Part shown: positions 49,717-58,671 of the stretch, piece by piece
How positions within the stretch are numbered: position 1 is the first letter of the stretch
How the letters are laid out: the number at the start of each line of letters is the position of its first letter
From: Sandaracinaceae bacterium
GTDB lineage: Bacteria > Myxococcota_A > Polyangia > Polyangiales > Sandaracinaceae
Assembly: GCA_019637095.1 (NCBI GenBank)
Contig: JAHBWG010000026.1
Span: 1 to 64,000 of the forward strand
Direction: 5' to 3'
DNA length: 64,000 bases
Notes under the pieces: model-generated
Told to the model about the DNA's origin: nothing
Database searches by the model: none
Seen by the model: only the letters and a program-made list of their open reading frames with translations
Position numbers and translations under genes: made by a program

Positions 49717-52700
49717 TCAGACGATCGCCGCGAACTCTCGGCCGAAGTCGAGCGGCGTGGGCCGATCCTTCGGGCTCGTCGCGGTGGCCGCGCGCATCAG
49801 CTTCACGAGCGCCGCCGGGTAGCTGCGGAAGGGCTCGAGGTCCTGCATCGGATCGTCGTTCATGTGCGCGATGATCCGCTGCCGCGGGTCCTGGATGTGA
49901 TCGAAGAACTGACGCCCCGTCGTGACGTTGTAGATCGTGCCCGCGAGCGCGTAGACGTCGGCGCGCCCGTCGAGCTCGACCGGATCGAGCACCTGCTCGG
50001 GCGCGATGTAGCCGGGGGTGCCCGCGACGAACTTGCCGCCGACGTCCGGCGGGACGCGCATCGCGCGCACCATCCCGAAGTCGATGAGCACGGTGGCGAG
50101 CGGCGTCGCGTGCGCGGGATCGCGGTGCTTCTGCGGATCGAAGCGCTCGCCGCCCGCGAGCGGCAGGCGCAGCCAGATGTTCGCCGGCTTCACGTCGCGG
50201 TGCACGAGCCCCGCGCTGTGCAGCGCGGTCAGGCCCGCGCACGTCTCGACCACGACCTTGCGCAGCTCGAAGAGCGTCATGAGCTGCGCCCCCGCGTACA
50301 TCTTGAGGTCCGCGCCGATGAGGTACTCGAGCACGAGGAACGGGACGTCGTTCTCGACGCCGCGGTCGATGATGTTCGCGACGTTCGGGTGGTAGAGACC
50401 GGCGAGCGCCTTCGCCTCTTCGACGAAGGACGCGAGGATGCCCTCGCGCTCGACGTCGGTCGCCTGCGCGAGCGCGTCGGCCTTCGGGATCTTGAGGACG
50501 AAGAAGCGATCGGCGCCCGGCTTGCGCACGAGCCACACCGTGCCGATGCCGCCCTCGCCGAGCGCGCTCACGAGCTCGTAGTCGCGGAAGCGCTGCGGCG
50601 GCTTCTTCTTCGGCTGCGGCGGCGGCGGCGGCGTGCGCTTGATCGCGCCGAGCACCGCGGCCTCGACGAGCGCCGAGGCGATGGGGCCGAGCGAGGCGAT
50701 CCACACGTCGAGCAGGCCGACCTCGCGGGCGCGGATCGCGCGCGCCACGACGTTGGCCATCCGCGGCGCGTTGACCGTCGTCGACTTCGCGAGCGAGTCG
50801 TCGCGCGGGGCCACCTTCGCGGGGTGGAGCGCGCGCACCGGGTCCTTCAGCGCGCGCTGCAGCCGCTCCGCGGCGAGCACGAGCTGCATCGAGAGCCCCT
50901 CGAGCTCGGGCTTGCGCCCGCTCGCCGCCGCGAACTCCGAGAGCGCCCACGCGAGGTCCGAGAGCGCCTCGGCGAGCTCGGTGTCACCGGCCTTCAGGAG
51001 CGCGAGCGCCTCCTTCACGCGCTCGCCCCACCCGCCGTCGGGCTCGCCGCTCGTGAGCTCGAGCCGCGTGTCGTTCGCGAGCTCGGCGCAGTGCTCGAGC
51101 ACGCCGTCGGCGATCATCGGCAGCGCCGTCGCGAGCTGCGACAGCGTCTCGGGGCGATCGATCACGAGCGCCCACCACGCCGCGAACGGGCCGAGCCACT
51201 CGACGTCGTCGACCTCGCCGAGCGCGGTCCCGCGCGTCGTGTCGACGATGCGCCAGAAGAGCGCGCTGAGCGCGGCCTGGAGCGGCGGGGGCAGCTCGCG
51301 CGTGCCGTCCGAGAGGCCCTCGAGCTTGCGCAGCACGAGGCAGGTGTCGTGCGCGACGGGCCCGGCCCCGGGCCCGAGATCCTCGTCGCACGCGTCGAGG
51401 GCGTAGCCCGCGATCTTGAGCGCGAGGACCTCGAGCGCGAGGTCGACGCCCTCCTCGGCGCGCCCCGACGCGCGCCGGTCGCGCACCTCGTCGAGGATCT
51501 CCGCCGGCGCGCTCGCGACCATCTGCCAGGTCTCCTCGAGGTCGGGCTCCTGGATCGGATCGCCCTCGGGCCGCGTCGCGAGCATCGGCGCCCACAGGCG
51601 CAGGGCGAGCGAGCGCGCGCAGCCCTCGTAGGCGTTGATCGCGGCGGCGCGGTGCCGCAGCGATCCCGTGCCCAGGACCACGCGGCGCGCCTCGACGAAG
51701 GTCGGCGCGAGCGTGCTCGCGAAGCGCGCGGCGCGGGCGTCCGCCTCCTCGTCGTCGTACTGCGCGGCGAGACGCACCAGGTTCTCGATGCCGAGCTCGA
51801 CGTCGAGCGGGTCGCGCTCCGCGCCGTCGACCGGATCGGTGACCGCGATGATCTCGAGCCAGCGGCGCCACTCGTCGATCGAGGTGGTGTGCGCGCGGCG
51901 CGCCATCTCGCGCAGGCGCCGGTAGGTCGGCTCGATCGCCTCGCGGTCGCGGCCGCGGCGCCAGAGCGAGGCCACGCCGCGCGCGAGCGCGCGCGCCGCG
52001 ACGGCGCCTCCGTCGCCGCTCGCGATGCGCTGCGCGAGCCGGTCCCACACGTCGCGCCGCTCGTGCACGAGGTGCGGCGTCGCGGCGGCGGCCGCGGCGA
52101 GCCCCCACGCGGCCTCCTCGGGCCGATCGAGGATCGCCCGCAGCTCGTGGCCGAGCATCATCAGGCGGTCCGCGGGGAGCGAGGCGAACGCGGTCATCGC
52201 CCGCTGGCGCAGCACCGGCGTCGCGCCGTGCACCCAGTCGAGGAGCGTCCCCTCGAGCGGCTCGAGCACGCCGGCGAGGCGGCCGAACGCGCGCGCCGCG
52301 TGGATCCACACCTTGGGCTCGGGGTGGAGCAACAAGGGTTGCAGCGTCTGGAGCGTGCGGCCGACGAGGGTCGGGTCGGTCGCGGGCGACATCCCGCAGA
52401 CGGCCACCTCGAGGCAGCGCGCCGCGAGCACACGCCCCCGCAGCGTGCCGCGCGCGGGGCGGCCGATGAGCGACTCGAACGTCTCCGCGGAGCTCCAGAT
52501 CCAGCGCCCGAGCGCGGGGAGCTGCAGCGCGGCCGCGCCCGCCTCCCACAGCAGGATCTGCACGCGCGCGCGCGCCTCGGCGTTGACCGGCGCGTCGAGC
52601 TCGGCGCCGTCGCCGAGCAGGGGCACGCAGCCGAGCGCGTCCTCGAGCGGCCCCTCGACGACGCGGGCGCGCGCGACGTCGAGCGCCTGCCCGCGGTACT

Positions 52701-53025
52701 CGGGGTGCGCGCAGGCCGCGCGCAGGATCGTCGCGAGGGTCGCCTCGCTGCGGCCGGTGTTGGCCGCGCACCAGATGAAGAGGACCTCGCTGGACGCGTC
52801 CTCGAAGATCGCGCGGGCCTCGGCGTCGGTCCGCGGCGCGCGCGTCCACGCGGGCAGCTCCCGATCGAGGGTGGCGGCCGCGGCGGCGAGCGCCGCCGGG
52901 AGATCGTCGCCGGACTCGAGGACCCCGTAGCGCCAGAAAGTATAGAGATCGCTGGCTCGCGCGGGCGCGTCGCGGATCGCGCGCGTCGCCTCGGCGAGGG
53001 CTTCACGGCCGGCGTCGGTCCACAT
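49717..53025 (-). CDS. Large protein with helical-repeat N-terminus and C-terminal Ser/Thr kinase domain
   Basis: A 1102-residue protein from ATG 53025 (MWTDAGREALAEATRAIRDA); an ATG at 53067 is possible. Residues about 1-800 are helical and HEAT/armadillo-like (PEPKVWIHAARAFGRLAGVL; RQRAMTAFASLPADRLMMLG), with no transmembrane segment. After a basic PPPPPQPKKKPPQRF hinge comes a complete kinase domain: GEGGIGTVWLVRK (about 819), VLKIPKAD, HRDVKPANIWL with catalytic Asp944, LIDFGMVRA and GTPGYIAPEQV. Bacterial kinases usually carry the catalytic domain at the N-terminus, so the reversed order is unusual. The scaffold may present substrates or sense assembly. It heads an operon with the TPR protein and Cys-rich lipoproteins and diverges from the Fur-family gene. 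Confidence 0.88.
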   Translation of the reverse strand: MWTDAGREALAEATRAIRDAPARASDLYTFWRYGVLESGDDLPAALAAAAATLDRELPAWTRAPRTDAEARAIFEDASSEVLFIWCAANTGRSEATLATILRAACAHPEYRGQALDVARARVVEGPLEDALGCVPLLGDGAELDAPVNAEARARVQILLWEAGAAALQLPALGRWIWSSAETFESLIGRPARGTLRGRVLAARCLEVAVCGMSPATDPTLVGRTLQTLQPLLLHPEPKVWIHAARAFGRLAGVLEPLEGTLLDWVHGATPVLRQRAMTAFASLPADRLMMLGHELRAILDRPEEAAWGLAAAAAATPHLVHERRDVWDRLAQRIASGDGGAVAARALARGVASLWRRGRDREAIEPTYRRLREMARRAHTTSIDEWRRWLEIIAVTDPVDGAERDPLDVELGIENLVRLAAQYDDEEADARAARFASTLAPTFVEARRVVLGTGSLRHRAAAINAYEGCARSLALRLWAPMLATRPEGDPIQEPDLEETWQMVASAPAEILDEVRDRRASGRAEEGVDLALEVLALKIAGYALDACDEDLGPGAGPVAHDTCLVLRKLEGLSDGTRELPPPLQAALSALFWRIVDTTRGTALGEVDDVEWLGPFAAWWALVIDRPETLSQLATALPMIADGVLEHCAELANDTRLELTSGEPDGGWGERVKEALALLKAGDTELAEALSDLAWALSEFAAASGRKPELEGLSMQLVLAAERLQRALKDPVRALHPAKVAPRDDSLAKSTTVNAPRMANVVARAIRAREVGLLDVWIASLGPIASALVEAAVLGAIKRTPPPPPQPKKKPPQRFRDYELVSALGEGGIGTVWLVRKPGADRFFVLKIPKADALAQATDVEREGILASFVEEAKALAGLYHPNVANIIDRGVENDVPFLVLEYLIGADLKMYAGAQLMTLFELRKVVVETCAGLTALHSAGLVHRDVKPANIWLRLPLAGGERFDPQKHRDPAHATPLATVLIDFGMVRAMRVPPDVGGKFVAGTPGYIAPEQVLDPVELDGRADVYALAGTIYNVTTGRQFFDHIQDPRQRIIAHMNDDPMQDLEPFRSYPAALVKLMRAATATSPKDRPTPLDFGREFAAIV

Positions 53026-53108
53026 CGAGATCGCCCCATCGTAGCGGGGGACCCCGGCGCGGCGCATGAAAACTGCAGGGCTGACGTCCCCGGGGCTGCG
53101 AGGTGCGT

Positions 53109-53127
53109 GCAACGGTGTTACTGTTGC
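53109..53127. promoter_or_regulatory. Imperfect palindrome upstream of the Fur-family gene
   Basis: GCAACGGTGTTACTGTTGC has identical 5-bp ends (GCAAC/GTTGC) and partial symmetry inside (14 of 19 positions). It lies 19 bases before the GTG start and in the 120-base gap shared with the divergent kinase gene. Fur-family regulators bind 19-23-bp palindromes and often control themselves, so this is a plausible autoregulatory box. Confidence 0.45.
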
Positions 53128-53145
53128 GGGCGTCGGGGTGCGCAC

Positions 53146-53577
53146 GTGACCGTCGTCCAGAAGCAAGAGCTCAAGCGGGTGCTGCGCGAGGTGGGCCTGC
53201 GCGCCACCAACGCGCGCGCCCTCGTGCTCGGCTGCTTGATGGACGCGGGCCGCCCGCTGACGCACGCGGAGGTCTGCGACCTGCTCGGCGAGCACGGCTA
53301 CGACCGCGCGACGCTCTACCGCAACCTGGTCGACCTGACGCAGGCCGGGCTCGTCACGCGCACCGACCTCGGCGATCACCTGTGGCGCTTCGAGCTCGCG
53401 GGCGCCGAGGGGCACCACGCGAGCGCGCACGCGCACTTCGTCTGCCAGGAGTGCGGCGACGTGAGCTGCCTGCCCGACGACTCGGTGTCGCTCAACGCGT
53501 GGCGCGGCGCGCCGAAGTCGCTGAAGCAGAAGAACGTCGAGATCCAGATCCGCGGCGTCTGCAACGACTGCGACTGA
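53146..53577 (+). CDS. Fur-family metal-dependent regulator
   Basis: A 143-residue protein from GTG 53146 (TVVQKQELKRVLREVGLRAT). The winged helix has PLTHAEVCDLLGEHGYDRAT then LYRNLVDLTQAGLVTR. The C-terminal half has the metal and zinc sites HHASAHAHFVCQECGDVSC and a final CNDC, giving two CxxC pairs for structural zinc. The family includes Fur, Zur, PerR and Mur; the residues visible do not separate these. HHASAHAH is a more spaced variant of the usual HHHH. The gene is monocistronic by context and has a palindromic candidate operator just upstream. Confidence 0.92.
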   Translation: MTVVQKQELKRVLREVGLRATNARALVLGCLMDAGRPLTHAEVCDLLGEHGYDRATLYRNLVDLTQAGLVTRTDLGDHLWRFELAGAEGHHASAHAHFVCQECGDVSCLPDDSVSLNAWRGAPKSLKQKNVEIQIRGVCNDCD

Positions 53578-53612
53578 GCGGGGTCGCTGCGCGACGCGCT
53601 GGGCTCGATGGC

Positions 53613-53690
53613 GCGCCCGCGGCGCGGGCGCTCGATGAATCGCCTCGACCGCCTGACGTGATCTCGGGTGTTCGGTTCGTCGCGGGCGAC
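53613..53690 (+). terminator. Hairpins in the convergent gap after the Fur-family gene
   Basis: The 280-base gap 53578-53857 lies between two convergent genes. It holds a GCGCCCGC-GGC-GCGGGCGC stem-loop (53613-53631) and a smaller TCGTCG-CGGG-CGACGA stem-loop (53675-53690). Neither has a U-run, so termination is possible but unproven. The rest of the gap has no recognisable gene or site. Confidence 0.35.
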
Positions 53691-53857
53691 GAGATGAGAT
53701 CTCGCGCGAAGGCGCGGAGCCGATCTCTTGGCGGCTTCGCCCCGTGGCGGCCACTGCACGTCCGATGAGCGGGAGCCGAGGGGTGCTCGGGCGCCGCGTG
53801 CGCTCGAGCGCGAGATCGACCGCCGGGCTCGCGACCGAGCCCGGCGATCCCTCCTCT

Positions 53858-56815
53858 TCAGCGGCGGCGGCGCCAGAGCGCGAGCCCGAGCGCGGCGAGC
53901 ACGAGCGCGAGCGGCGCAGCGGGCGCGCGGCCGTGGCCGGCCGAGCAGAGGGCGCCGCCGGTGAGGCCGCCGCCCGTCGGGGGCACATCGCCGCCGGCGT
54001 CGAGGCCGGGCACCGCGGCGTCCGCGACGCCGCCGTCGCCGATGACGCCGGCGTCGGCCACGCCACCGTCGGGCGCGGGCGTGATCACGACGACGAGCGT
54101 GTCGGTCGCCGTGTTCCCCGTCGGATCGGTCGCCGTCGCGGTGACGGTGTGCTCGCCCGGCGCGAGCGGGCGGCCGGTGTCGAGGCGCCAGGTGCCGTCC
54201 GGCGCCACGGTGACCGTGCCGACCTCCTCGCCGTCGAGCGTCACGACCACCGTCGCGCCGGGCTCGCCGGTGCCGGTGATCACGCCGCTCGCGTCGGCCG
54301 ACTCGACGGTGACGAACGTCATCGTGTCGACGGTGAACGTCGAGGTGTCGGTGGCCATGTTGCCCGCCGCGTCGGTCGCCGTCGCCTCGGCGCGGTGCTC
54401 GCCGTCGGCGAGCGGCGCCGTGAGCGGGACCTCCCAGTGACCGGCCGCGTCGGCGGTGACCGTCCCGACCTCGACGCCGTCCACCGTCACGACGACCGTC
54501 GCGCCCGGCGCGGCGGTGCCGCGGATCGTCGGCATCGTGTCCGAGGTGGTCGAGCCGTTGGCGGGCGCGGTGATCGCGACGGTGGTCGTCGCGTCGACCG
54601 TGAAGGTCGAGGTCGCGCTCGCGGTGTTGCCGCTCGCGTCGGTCGCCGTCGCCACCGCGGTGTGCGCGCCGTTCGACAGGGGGGTGCTCGTGCGCACGAC
54701 CCAGCGGCCGTCCGCGCCGACCGTCGCGGTGCCGACCTCGACGCCGTCGACCGTGACGACGACGGTCGCGCCCGGCTCCCCGGTGCCGGCGATGTCGGGC
54801 GTCGCGTCCATCGTGGTCGAGCCGTCCGCGGGCTCCGTGATGGTCACGGTCGTCGTCGCGTCGACGGTGAACGTGACCGTGCTCGTGGCGCTGCCCGCCG
54901 CCGTCGTGACGGTGGCGGTCGCCATGTGCGGCCCGTCCGCGAGCGGCGTCGTGAGCGGCAGCGTCCAGGTCCCGTCCGCCGCCGCGACCGCCGTCCCGAC
55001 GACCACGCCGTCGATCGAGACGGTGACCGTCTCGCCCGGCGTCGCCGTCCCGCGGATCGTCGGCGTCGGGGTCGTCACGACCTGGGCCTCCATCGGCGCG
55101 GTGATCGCGACCGCGACCGTCGAGCAGACCGCGTTGACGTCACAGATGCCCGCGGCGCAGAGCGTCCCGGGGGCGACCGGCGTCGTCGAGCAGCTCCCCG
55201 CGGAGCACGCGTGGGAGGTGCACTCGTTGCCGTCCTCGCAGTCGGACGCGACCAGGCAGCCGACGCAGACGCGCATCGACGGATCGCAGCGCGTCGAGCC
55301 CGCGCAGTGCGAGTCGTCGAGGCACTGCACGCAGCTCGCCGCGTCCCCCGCGCACACACCGCCCGTGCACGGGTCCCCGGCGGGGCGCAGCGGGTTCGAG
55401 CACACGCCCGCGGTGCAGAGATCGGCGGTGCACTCGAGGCCGTCCGCGCAGTCCCCCGTCCCGAGGCACTGGACGCAGACGTTGGTGGCGACGTCGCAGC
55501 GCGGCCGGGCGCCCGGGCACTGCGCGTCGGCGACGCACTCGACGCACATCGCGCCCGCGCCCGAGCACACGCCGCCCGCGCACGGATCGCCGGCGGGCAG
55601 CGGCGTGCGGAAGCACGAGCCGCCGATGCACGCGTCCGCGGTGCAGTCGTTCGCGTCGTTGCAGTGCGCGGCCGTGGTGCACGCCGCGCAGGTCGCGCCC
55701 GCGCCGGTGCCCGTGCAGAAGGGCCGCCCCGCGGTGCAGCCGGGGTCGGTCCCGGCGCCGGTGTCGATGCACGGCACACACGCGGGCGAGGCCGCGCCGT
55801 CGCACACACCGCCCGAGCAGGTCGAGCCGGCGGCGCGCGTCGTGTTCACGCACGCGCCGGCCGCCGAGCACGAGTCGGTCGTGCACTCGTTGTCGTCGTT
55901 GCAGTCGGCCGCGGACACGCACGCGACGCACGCGTTGCCGCCCGCGCCCGCGACGCAGTACGGCGTCGCCGCGACGCAGCCGAGGTCGGTGCCGGACCCC
56001 GTCGCGGTGTCGAGGCACGCCTCGCAGACCGGGGCGCCCGCGCCGCTCGTGCGGCAATGCGGCCGCGCCGCGAGGCAGCCCGCGTCGGTGCCGGTCGCGG
56101 ACGTGTCGACGCACGCGAGGCACATCGGCGCGCTCGGCCCGCCGCACGCGCCGCCGGTGCACGGATCACCGAGCGCGCGCGGGGTGTTCGAGCACACCCC
56201 CACGCTGCACGCGTCGGTCGTGCACTCGTTGCCGTCGCTGCAGTCCGCGGCGCCCGTGCAAGGGACGTTGACGCCCCACCGGAACCAGCGCGTCGTCCCG
56301 AGCTCGGCGCCGGCGCAGGTGCTCGGGCCCCACACCATCTCCGCGCCGTGCATGCGGCCCCAGTCGAGCGAGCTGCCCCACGGCCCCGGGTTCGGGCACG
56401 TCCCCGCCACCGGCCAGCTCGAGTCGTCGAAGCCCGGCGCGCCCCACCCCGCGCCCGGGTTGGTGCTCACCGTCCGCATCGGCGTCGGCCCGGTCCGCGC
56501 GACCGGCGTCGTGCCGTCGTCGGCGAACAGCACGACCATGAGCCCCGCGATCGTCGAGTTGTCGTCGCGGCAGCGCACCGCGATCGTGTGCGGCCCCGGC
56601 GCGAGCGAGAGCGTATAGCTGTCGGGCGTCGGCCACATGTTCGAGTTCGGACCGAGCGGGGTGACCGCCGCCCCGTCCACGAAGATCTCTTCGATGAAGT
56701 TGTCGCAGGTGACGCGGAGGACCTCGGCGGAGGCGGGCGCGGGCGCGGCGAACGCAGCGAGCGCGGGACCCGCGAGGAGCGCGGCGAGGCGAAGCGAGGC
56801 GGAGCGATTACGCAT
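53858..56815 (-). CDS. Secreted Cys-rich / Ig-like repeat protein with MYXO-CTERM-like anchor
   Basis: A 985-residue protein. MRNRSASLRLAALLAGPALA to ASA is a signal peptide. Residues about 30-185 form a beta-rich domain with two Trp-containing segments (DDSSWPVAGTCPNPGPWG). Residues about 185-590 contain nine or so DCxDGNECTTDxC-type Cys repeats. Residues about 590-930 hold four bacterial Ig-like domains (ITAPxxGSTTxxxPTIxGTA...PGATVVVTVDGVEVGTVT). A DAG-rich linker leads to GGGLTGGALCSAGHG and a terminal helix LALVLAALGLALWRRRR, the Cys-plus-helix-plus-Arg pattern of MYXO-CTERM sorting tags. It is presumably surface-displayed and adhesive. The four Ig-like units are very similar at the DNA level and could recombine. 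Confidence 0.88.
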   Translation of the reverse strand: MRNRSASLRLAALLAGPALAAFAAPAPASAEVLRVTCDNFIEEIFVDGAAVTPLGPNSNMWPTPDSYTLSLAPGPHTIAVRCRDDNSTIAGLMVVLFADDGTTPVARTGPTPMRTVSTNPGAGWGAPGFDDSSWPVAGTCPNPGPWGSSLDWGRMHGAEMVWGPSTCAGAELGTTRWFRWGVNVPCTGAADCSDGNECTTDACSVGVCSNTPRALGDPCTGGACGGPSAPMCLACVDTSATGTDAGCLAARPHCRTSGAGAPVCEACLDTATGSGTDLGCVAATPYCVAGAGGNACVACVSAADCNDDNECTTDSCSAAGACVNTTRAAGSTCSGGVCDGAASPACVPCIDTGAGTDPGCTAGRPFCTGTGAGATCAACTTAAHCNDANDCTADACIGGSCFRTPLPAGDPCAGGVCSGAGAMCVECVADAQCPGARPRCDVATNVCVQCLGTGDCADGLECTADLCTAGVCSNPLRPAGDPCTGGVCAGDAASCVQCLDDSHCAGSTRCDPSMRVCVGCLVASDCEDGNECTSHACSAGSCSTTPVAPGTLCAAGICDVNAVCSTVAVAITAPMEAQVVTTPTPTIRGTATPGETVTVSIDGVVVGTAVAAADGTWTLPLTTPLADGPHMATATVTTAAGSATSTVTFTVDATTTVTITEPADGSTTMDATPDIAGTGEPGATVVVTVDGVEVGTATVGADGRWVVRTSTPLSNGAHTAVATATDASGNTASATSTFTVDATTTVAITAPANGSTTSDTMPTIRGTAAPGATVVVTVDGVEVGTVTADAAGHWEVPLTAPLADGEHRAEATATDAAGNMATDTSTFTVDTMTFVTVESADASGVITGTGEPGATVVVTLDGEEVGTVTVAPDGTWRLDTGRPLAPGEHTVTATATDPTGNTATDTLVVVITPAPDGGVADAGVIGDGGVADAAVPGLDAGGDVPPTGGGLTGGALCSAGHGRAPAAPLALVLAALGLALWRRRR

Positions 56816-56850
56816 TGGCGGGAAAATAGCACACCCGCAGCGCGCGGCCG

Positions 56851-57756
56851 TCACCCCCCCGCGTCGGCGGACGGCGGGTGCCCGAAGCGCGCCCGGTAGG
56901 CGCTCGAGAACGCCGGCAGGCTCGCGTAGCCGACGCGCGCCGCCACCTCGCCGACGCGGTGACGACCCGAGCGCAGCAGCACCCGCGCCTCGTCGAGGCG
57001 CCGCGCGCGCAGGTGCGCCGCGGGCGAGAGCCCGAGCTCGCGCGAGAACGCGCGCTCCAGCGTGCGCGGGCTCGCGCCGGCGCGGCGCGCGAGCTCGCGC
57101 ATCGAGAGCGGGCGATCGAGCGAGGCGTCGATCGCGTCGATCGCGCGCCTGACGATCATGCTGCGCCCCACCGTGAGCGGCGCGCGGTCGCGATCCGCCT
57201 CGCCCTCGATGGTGAGGAAGTACGCCTCCTTGACCAGCTCCGTCTCGAGGAAGCGCGCCGCGGTGCTCGCGTGCTTGTGGCAGACGCCGCGCTCGAACAC
57301 GTAGCGGTGCGCGAGCTCGTCGACCCACGTCGTGCGCGGGAGCGCGCGCGCCGCGCCGAGCACGTGCGCCAGCGTCGCGGCGTCGACCCGCTCGCGCGCG
57401 TACTCCTCGACCGCGCGCGCGCGCACGACCTCGCCGAGCTCGAGCAGCACCACGCGCGCGGTCGGGCTCTCGAGGGTCATCGTCGCGGCGCACCTGGCCG
57501 GCAGGACCATCCAGTTCGCGCGGTCCACGATCCACTCCTCGGCGCGCGCGGACACGCGGACGGTGCCCGGCAGCGTCAGCATCAGGCTCGGCACGTCCGC
57601 GCGCGCGCGGAGCCGCTCGCCCGCCACGCCCCCGTCGACGAGCAGCGACACGGCGCCGCCGCGCAGCGCCAGGCGCGACGCGTCCGCGTAGGAGCTCGGC
57701 GCATCGGCGAACGGCCGCGCACGGGGCGCGCGGGATCGACTCGGCGCGCGGCTCAT
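56851..57756 (-). CDS. AraC-family transcriptional regulator
   Basis: About 301 residues from ATG 57756 (MSRAPSRSRAPRARPF); an ATG at 57792 lies inside a long inverted repeat and is less likely. The N-terminal part is a cupin-like sensor (GGAVSLLVDGG, ADVPSLMLTLPGTVRVSA, NWMVLPARCAATMTLESPTA). The C-terminal DNA-binding domain has two HTHs, RPLSMRELARRAGASPRTLE then RAFSRELGLSPAAHL, and RVGEVAARVGYASLPAFSSA then YRARFGHPPS. All family features are present. It acts as a DNA-binding activator or repressor; the ligand is unknown. The inverted repeat just upstream (57776-57844) may be its own operator. Confidence 0.9.
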   Translation of the reverse strand: MSRAPSRSRAPRARPFADAPSSYADASRLALRGGAVSLLVDGGVAGERLRARADVPSLMLTLPGTVRVSARAEEWIVDRANWMVLPARCAATMTLESPTARVVLLELGEVVRARAVEEYARERVDAATLAHVLGAARALPRTTWVDELAHRYVFERGVCHKHASTAARFLETELVKEAYFLTIEGEADRDRAPLTVGRSMIVRRAIDAIDASLDRPLSMRELARRAGASPRTLERAFSRELGLSPAAHLRARRLDEARVLLRSGRHRVGEVAARVGYASLPAFSSAYRARFGHPPSADAGG

Positions 57757-57775
57757 CGCGCCCAGCATACGAGAC

Positions 57776-57844
57776 GGGACGATCCTCGTCATTTCGTCAT
57801 TCGTCCGAGCCGCTCGAGAATGACGAAATGACGAGGATCGTCCC
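57776..57844. repeat. Perfect 27-bp inverted repeat between divergent genes
   Basis: Left arm 57776-57802 begins GGGACGATCCTCGTC and its exact reverse complement occupies 57818-57844, leaving a 15-base loop. It lies upstream of both the AraC gene (minus) and the lipoprotein gene (plus), so it is not a terminator for either. Symmetry this long fits a cruciform, a double operator, or the remains of a small mobile element. Each arm contains two GTCAT/ATGAC half-sites (TCGTCATTTCGTCATTC). Confidence 0.85.
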
Positions 57845-57887
57845 TCACGGCCCGCCTTGCGCCGTCCCTCACGGCCCGTCTTGCGCC
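57840..57887. repeat. 24-bp tandem duplication
   Basis: Two adjacent 24-base units (57840-57863 and 57864-57887), starting GTCCCTCACGGCCCG, differ at one base (C/T). They abut the right arm of the inverted repeat and lie 75 bases before the lipoprotein start. A recent slippage or an iterated binding site are both possible. Confidence 0.8.
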
Positions 57888-57962
57888 AGTGTCACCGTTT
57901 GGTGTTATCGTTCGCGAAGTATTGGTGGGGCACCCATGGACCGGTAGGGTGAGCCTAAGACC

Positions 57963-58670
57963 ATGTCGTACTCGGCTGTTCCGCGCGTGGCCCGACCGTA
58001 CCTCGACGGGCTGCTGCTCTCTCTGGCCTGCGCGACGAGCTTCGCCGGCTGTTACGCAGGGCACGGCCACGAACCGAGCCCCGGCGGCCCCGACGGCGCA
58101 CCCCCCGGAGCGCTCGACGCGAGCGGTACCGGGTCGGCAGAGGCGGGAATGCGTCTCGATGCGTCCGTGGACGCCGCGCCCCGGCGTCTGTGGGATGCGG
58201 AGGTGCACGAGCTCGACCCGGATGCAGCGCTGGACTTCGACGCAGCGGGGATGCACTCCTGCCACGAGCGTACGATCTTCCTCCCGGTCGACCGGCCCGG
58301 GTGCGTCAGCATCGAGGTCTCCGGCGCGGACGTGCGCGAGTGCGAGTCGGGCGGGGGCCGGGGCGACGACGAACCACTGGTGCTCGGCGGGCAGCCGGTC
58401 ACGATCCTCAACCTCGTGGCGAAGCACTTGGGCATCGTGGTCGACTTCCTCGGGGCGCCGGGATGTCACGGGACGGGGTGCATGTTCCTTCAGCGCGACA
58501 CGGCGGAGACCTGTGACTGCGGCGGTGGGGGGCGGTCGTCGATGGGTGACGCGTCGATGCCGCGCTACGGACTGTACGTGACGGGCATGGCCCGTTCGCA
58601 GAGTGCCTATTCGCTCGTGGTCGGCGGGGCGCAGTCGCGCTGGCGCATCAACGCGTGCGTACGAGACTGA
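57963..58670 (+). CDS. Cys-containing lipoprotein of unknown function
   Basis: A 235-residue protein starting MSYSAVPRVARPYLDGLLLS with lipobox FAGC (ATSFAGCYAGHG). A Gly/Pro/Asp-rich linker leads to a compact domain with HSCHERTIFLPVDRPGCVSI, EVSGADVRECESGG, QPVTILNLVAKHLGIVVDFL and a C-terminal RWRINACVRD. Paired Cys residues suggest disulfides; there is no known family. It is the first gene of a four-gene plus-strand cluster (57963-60917), with 1 base before the next start. Confidence 0.78.
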   Translation: MSYSAVPRVARPYLDGLLLSLACATSFAGCYAGHGHEPSPGGPDGAPPGALDASGTGSAEAGMRLDASVDAAPRRLWDAEVHELDPDAALDFDAAGMHSCHERTIFLPVDRPGCVSIEVSGADVRECESGGGRGDDEPLVLGGQPVTILNLVAKHLGIVVDFLGAPGCHGTGCMFLQRDTAETCDCGGGGRSSMGDASMPRYGLYVTGMARSQSAYSLVVGGAQSRWRINACVRD

Positions 58671-58671
58671 C

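Noticed and set aside
49864..53145. A plus-strand frame of over 1000 codons running into the Fur-family gene
   Set aside because: Only the part from GTG 53146 encodes the Fur-family domain; the rest is antisense shadow of the kinase-scaffold gene.
53578..53857. A tRNA or small RNA in the largest intergenic gap
   Set aside because: Hairpins are present, but there is no T-loop-like GTTCGA box, acceptor-stem pairing or CCA end.
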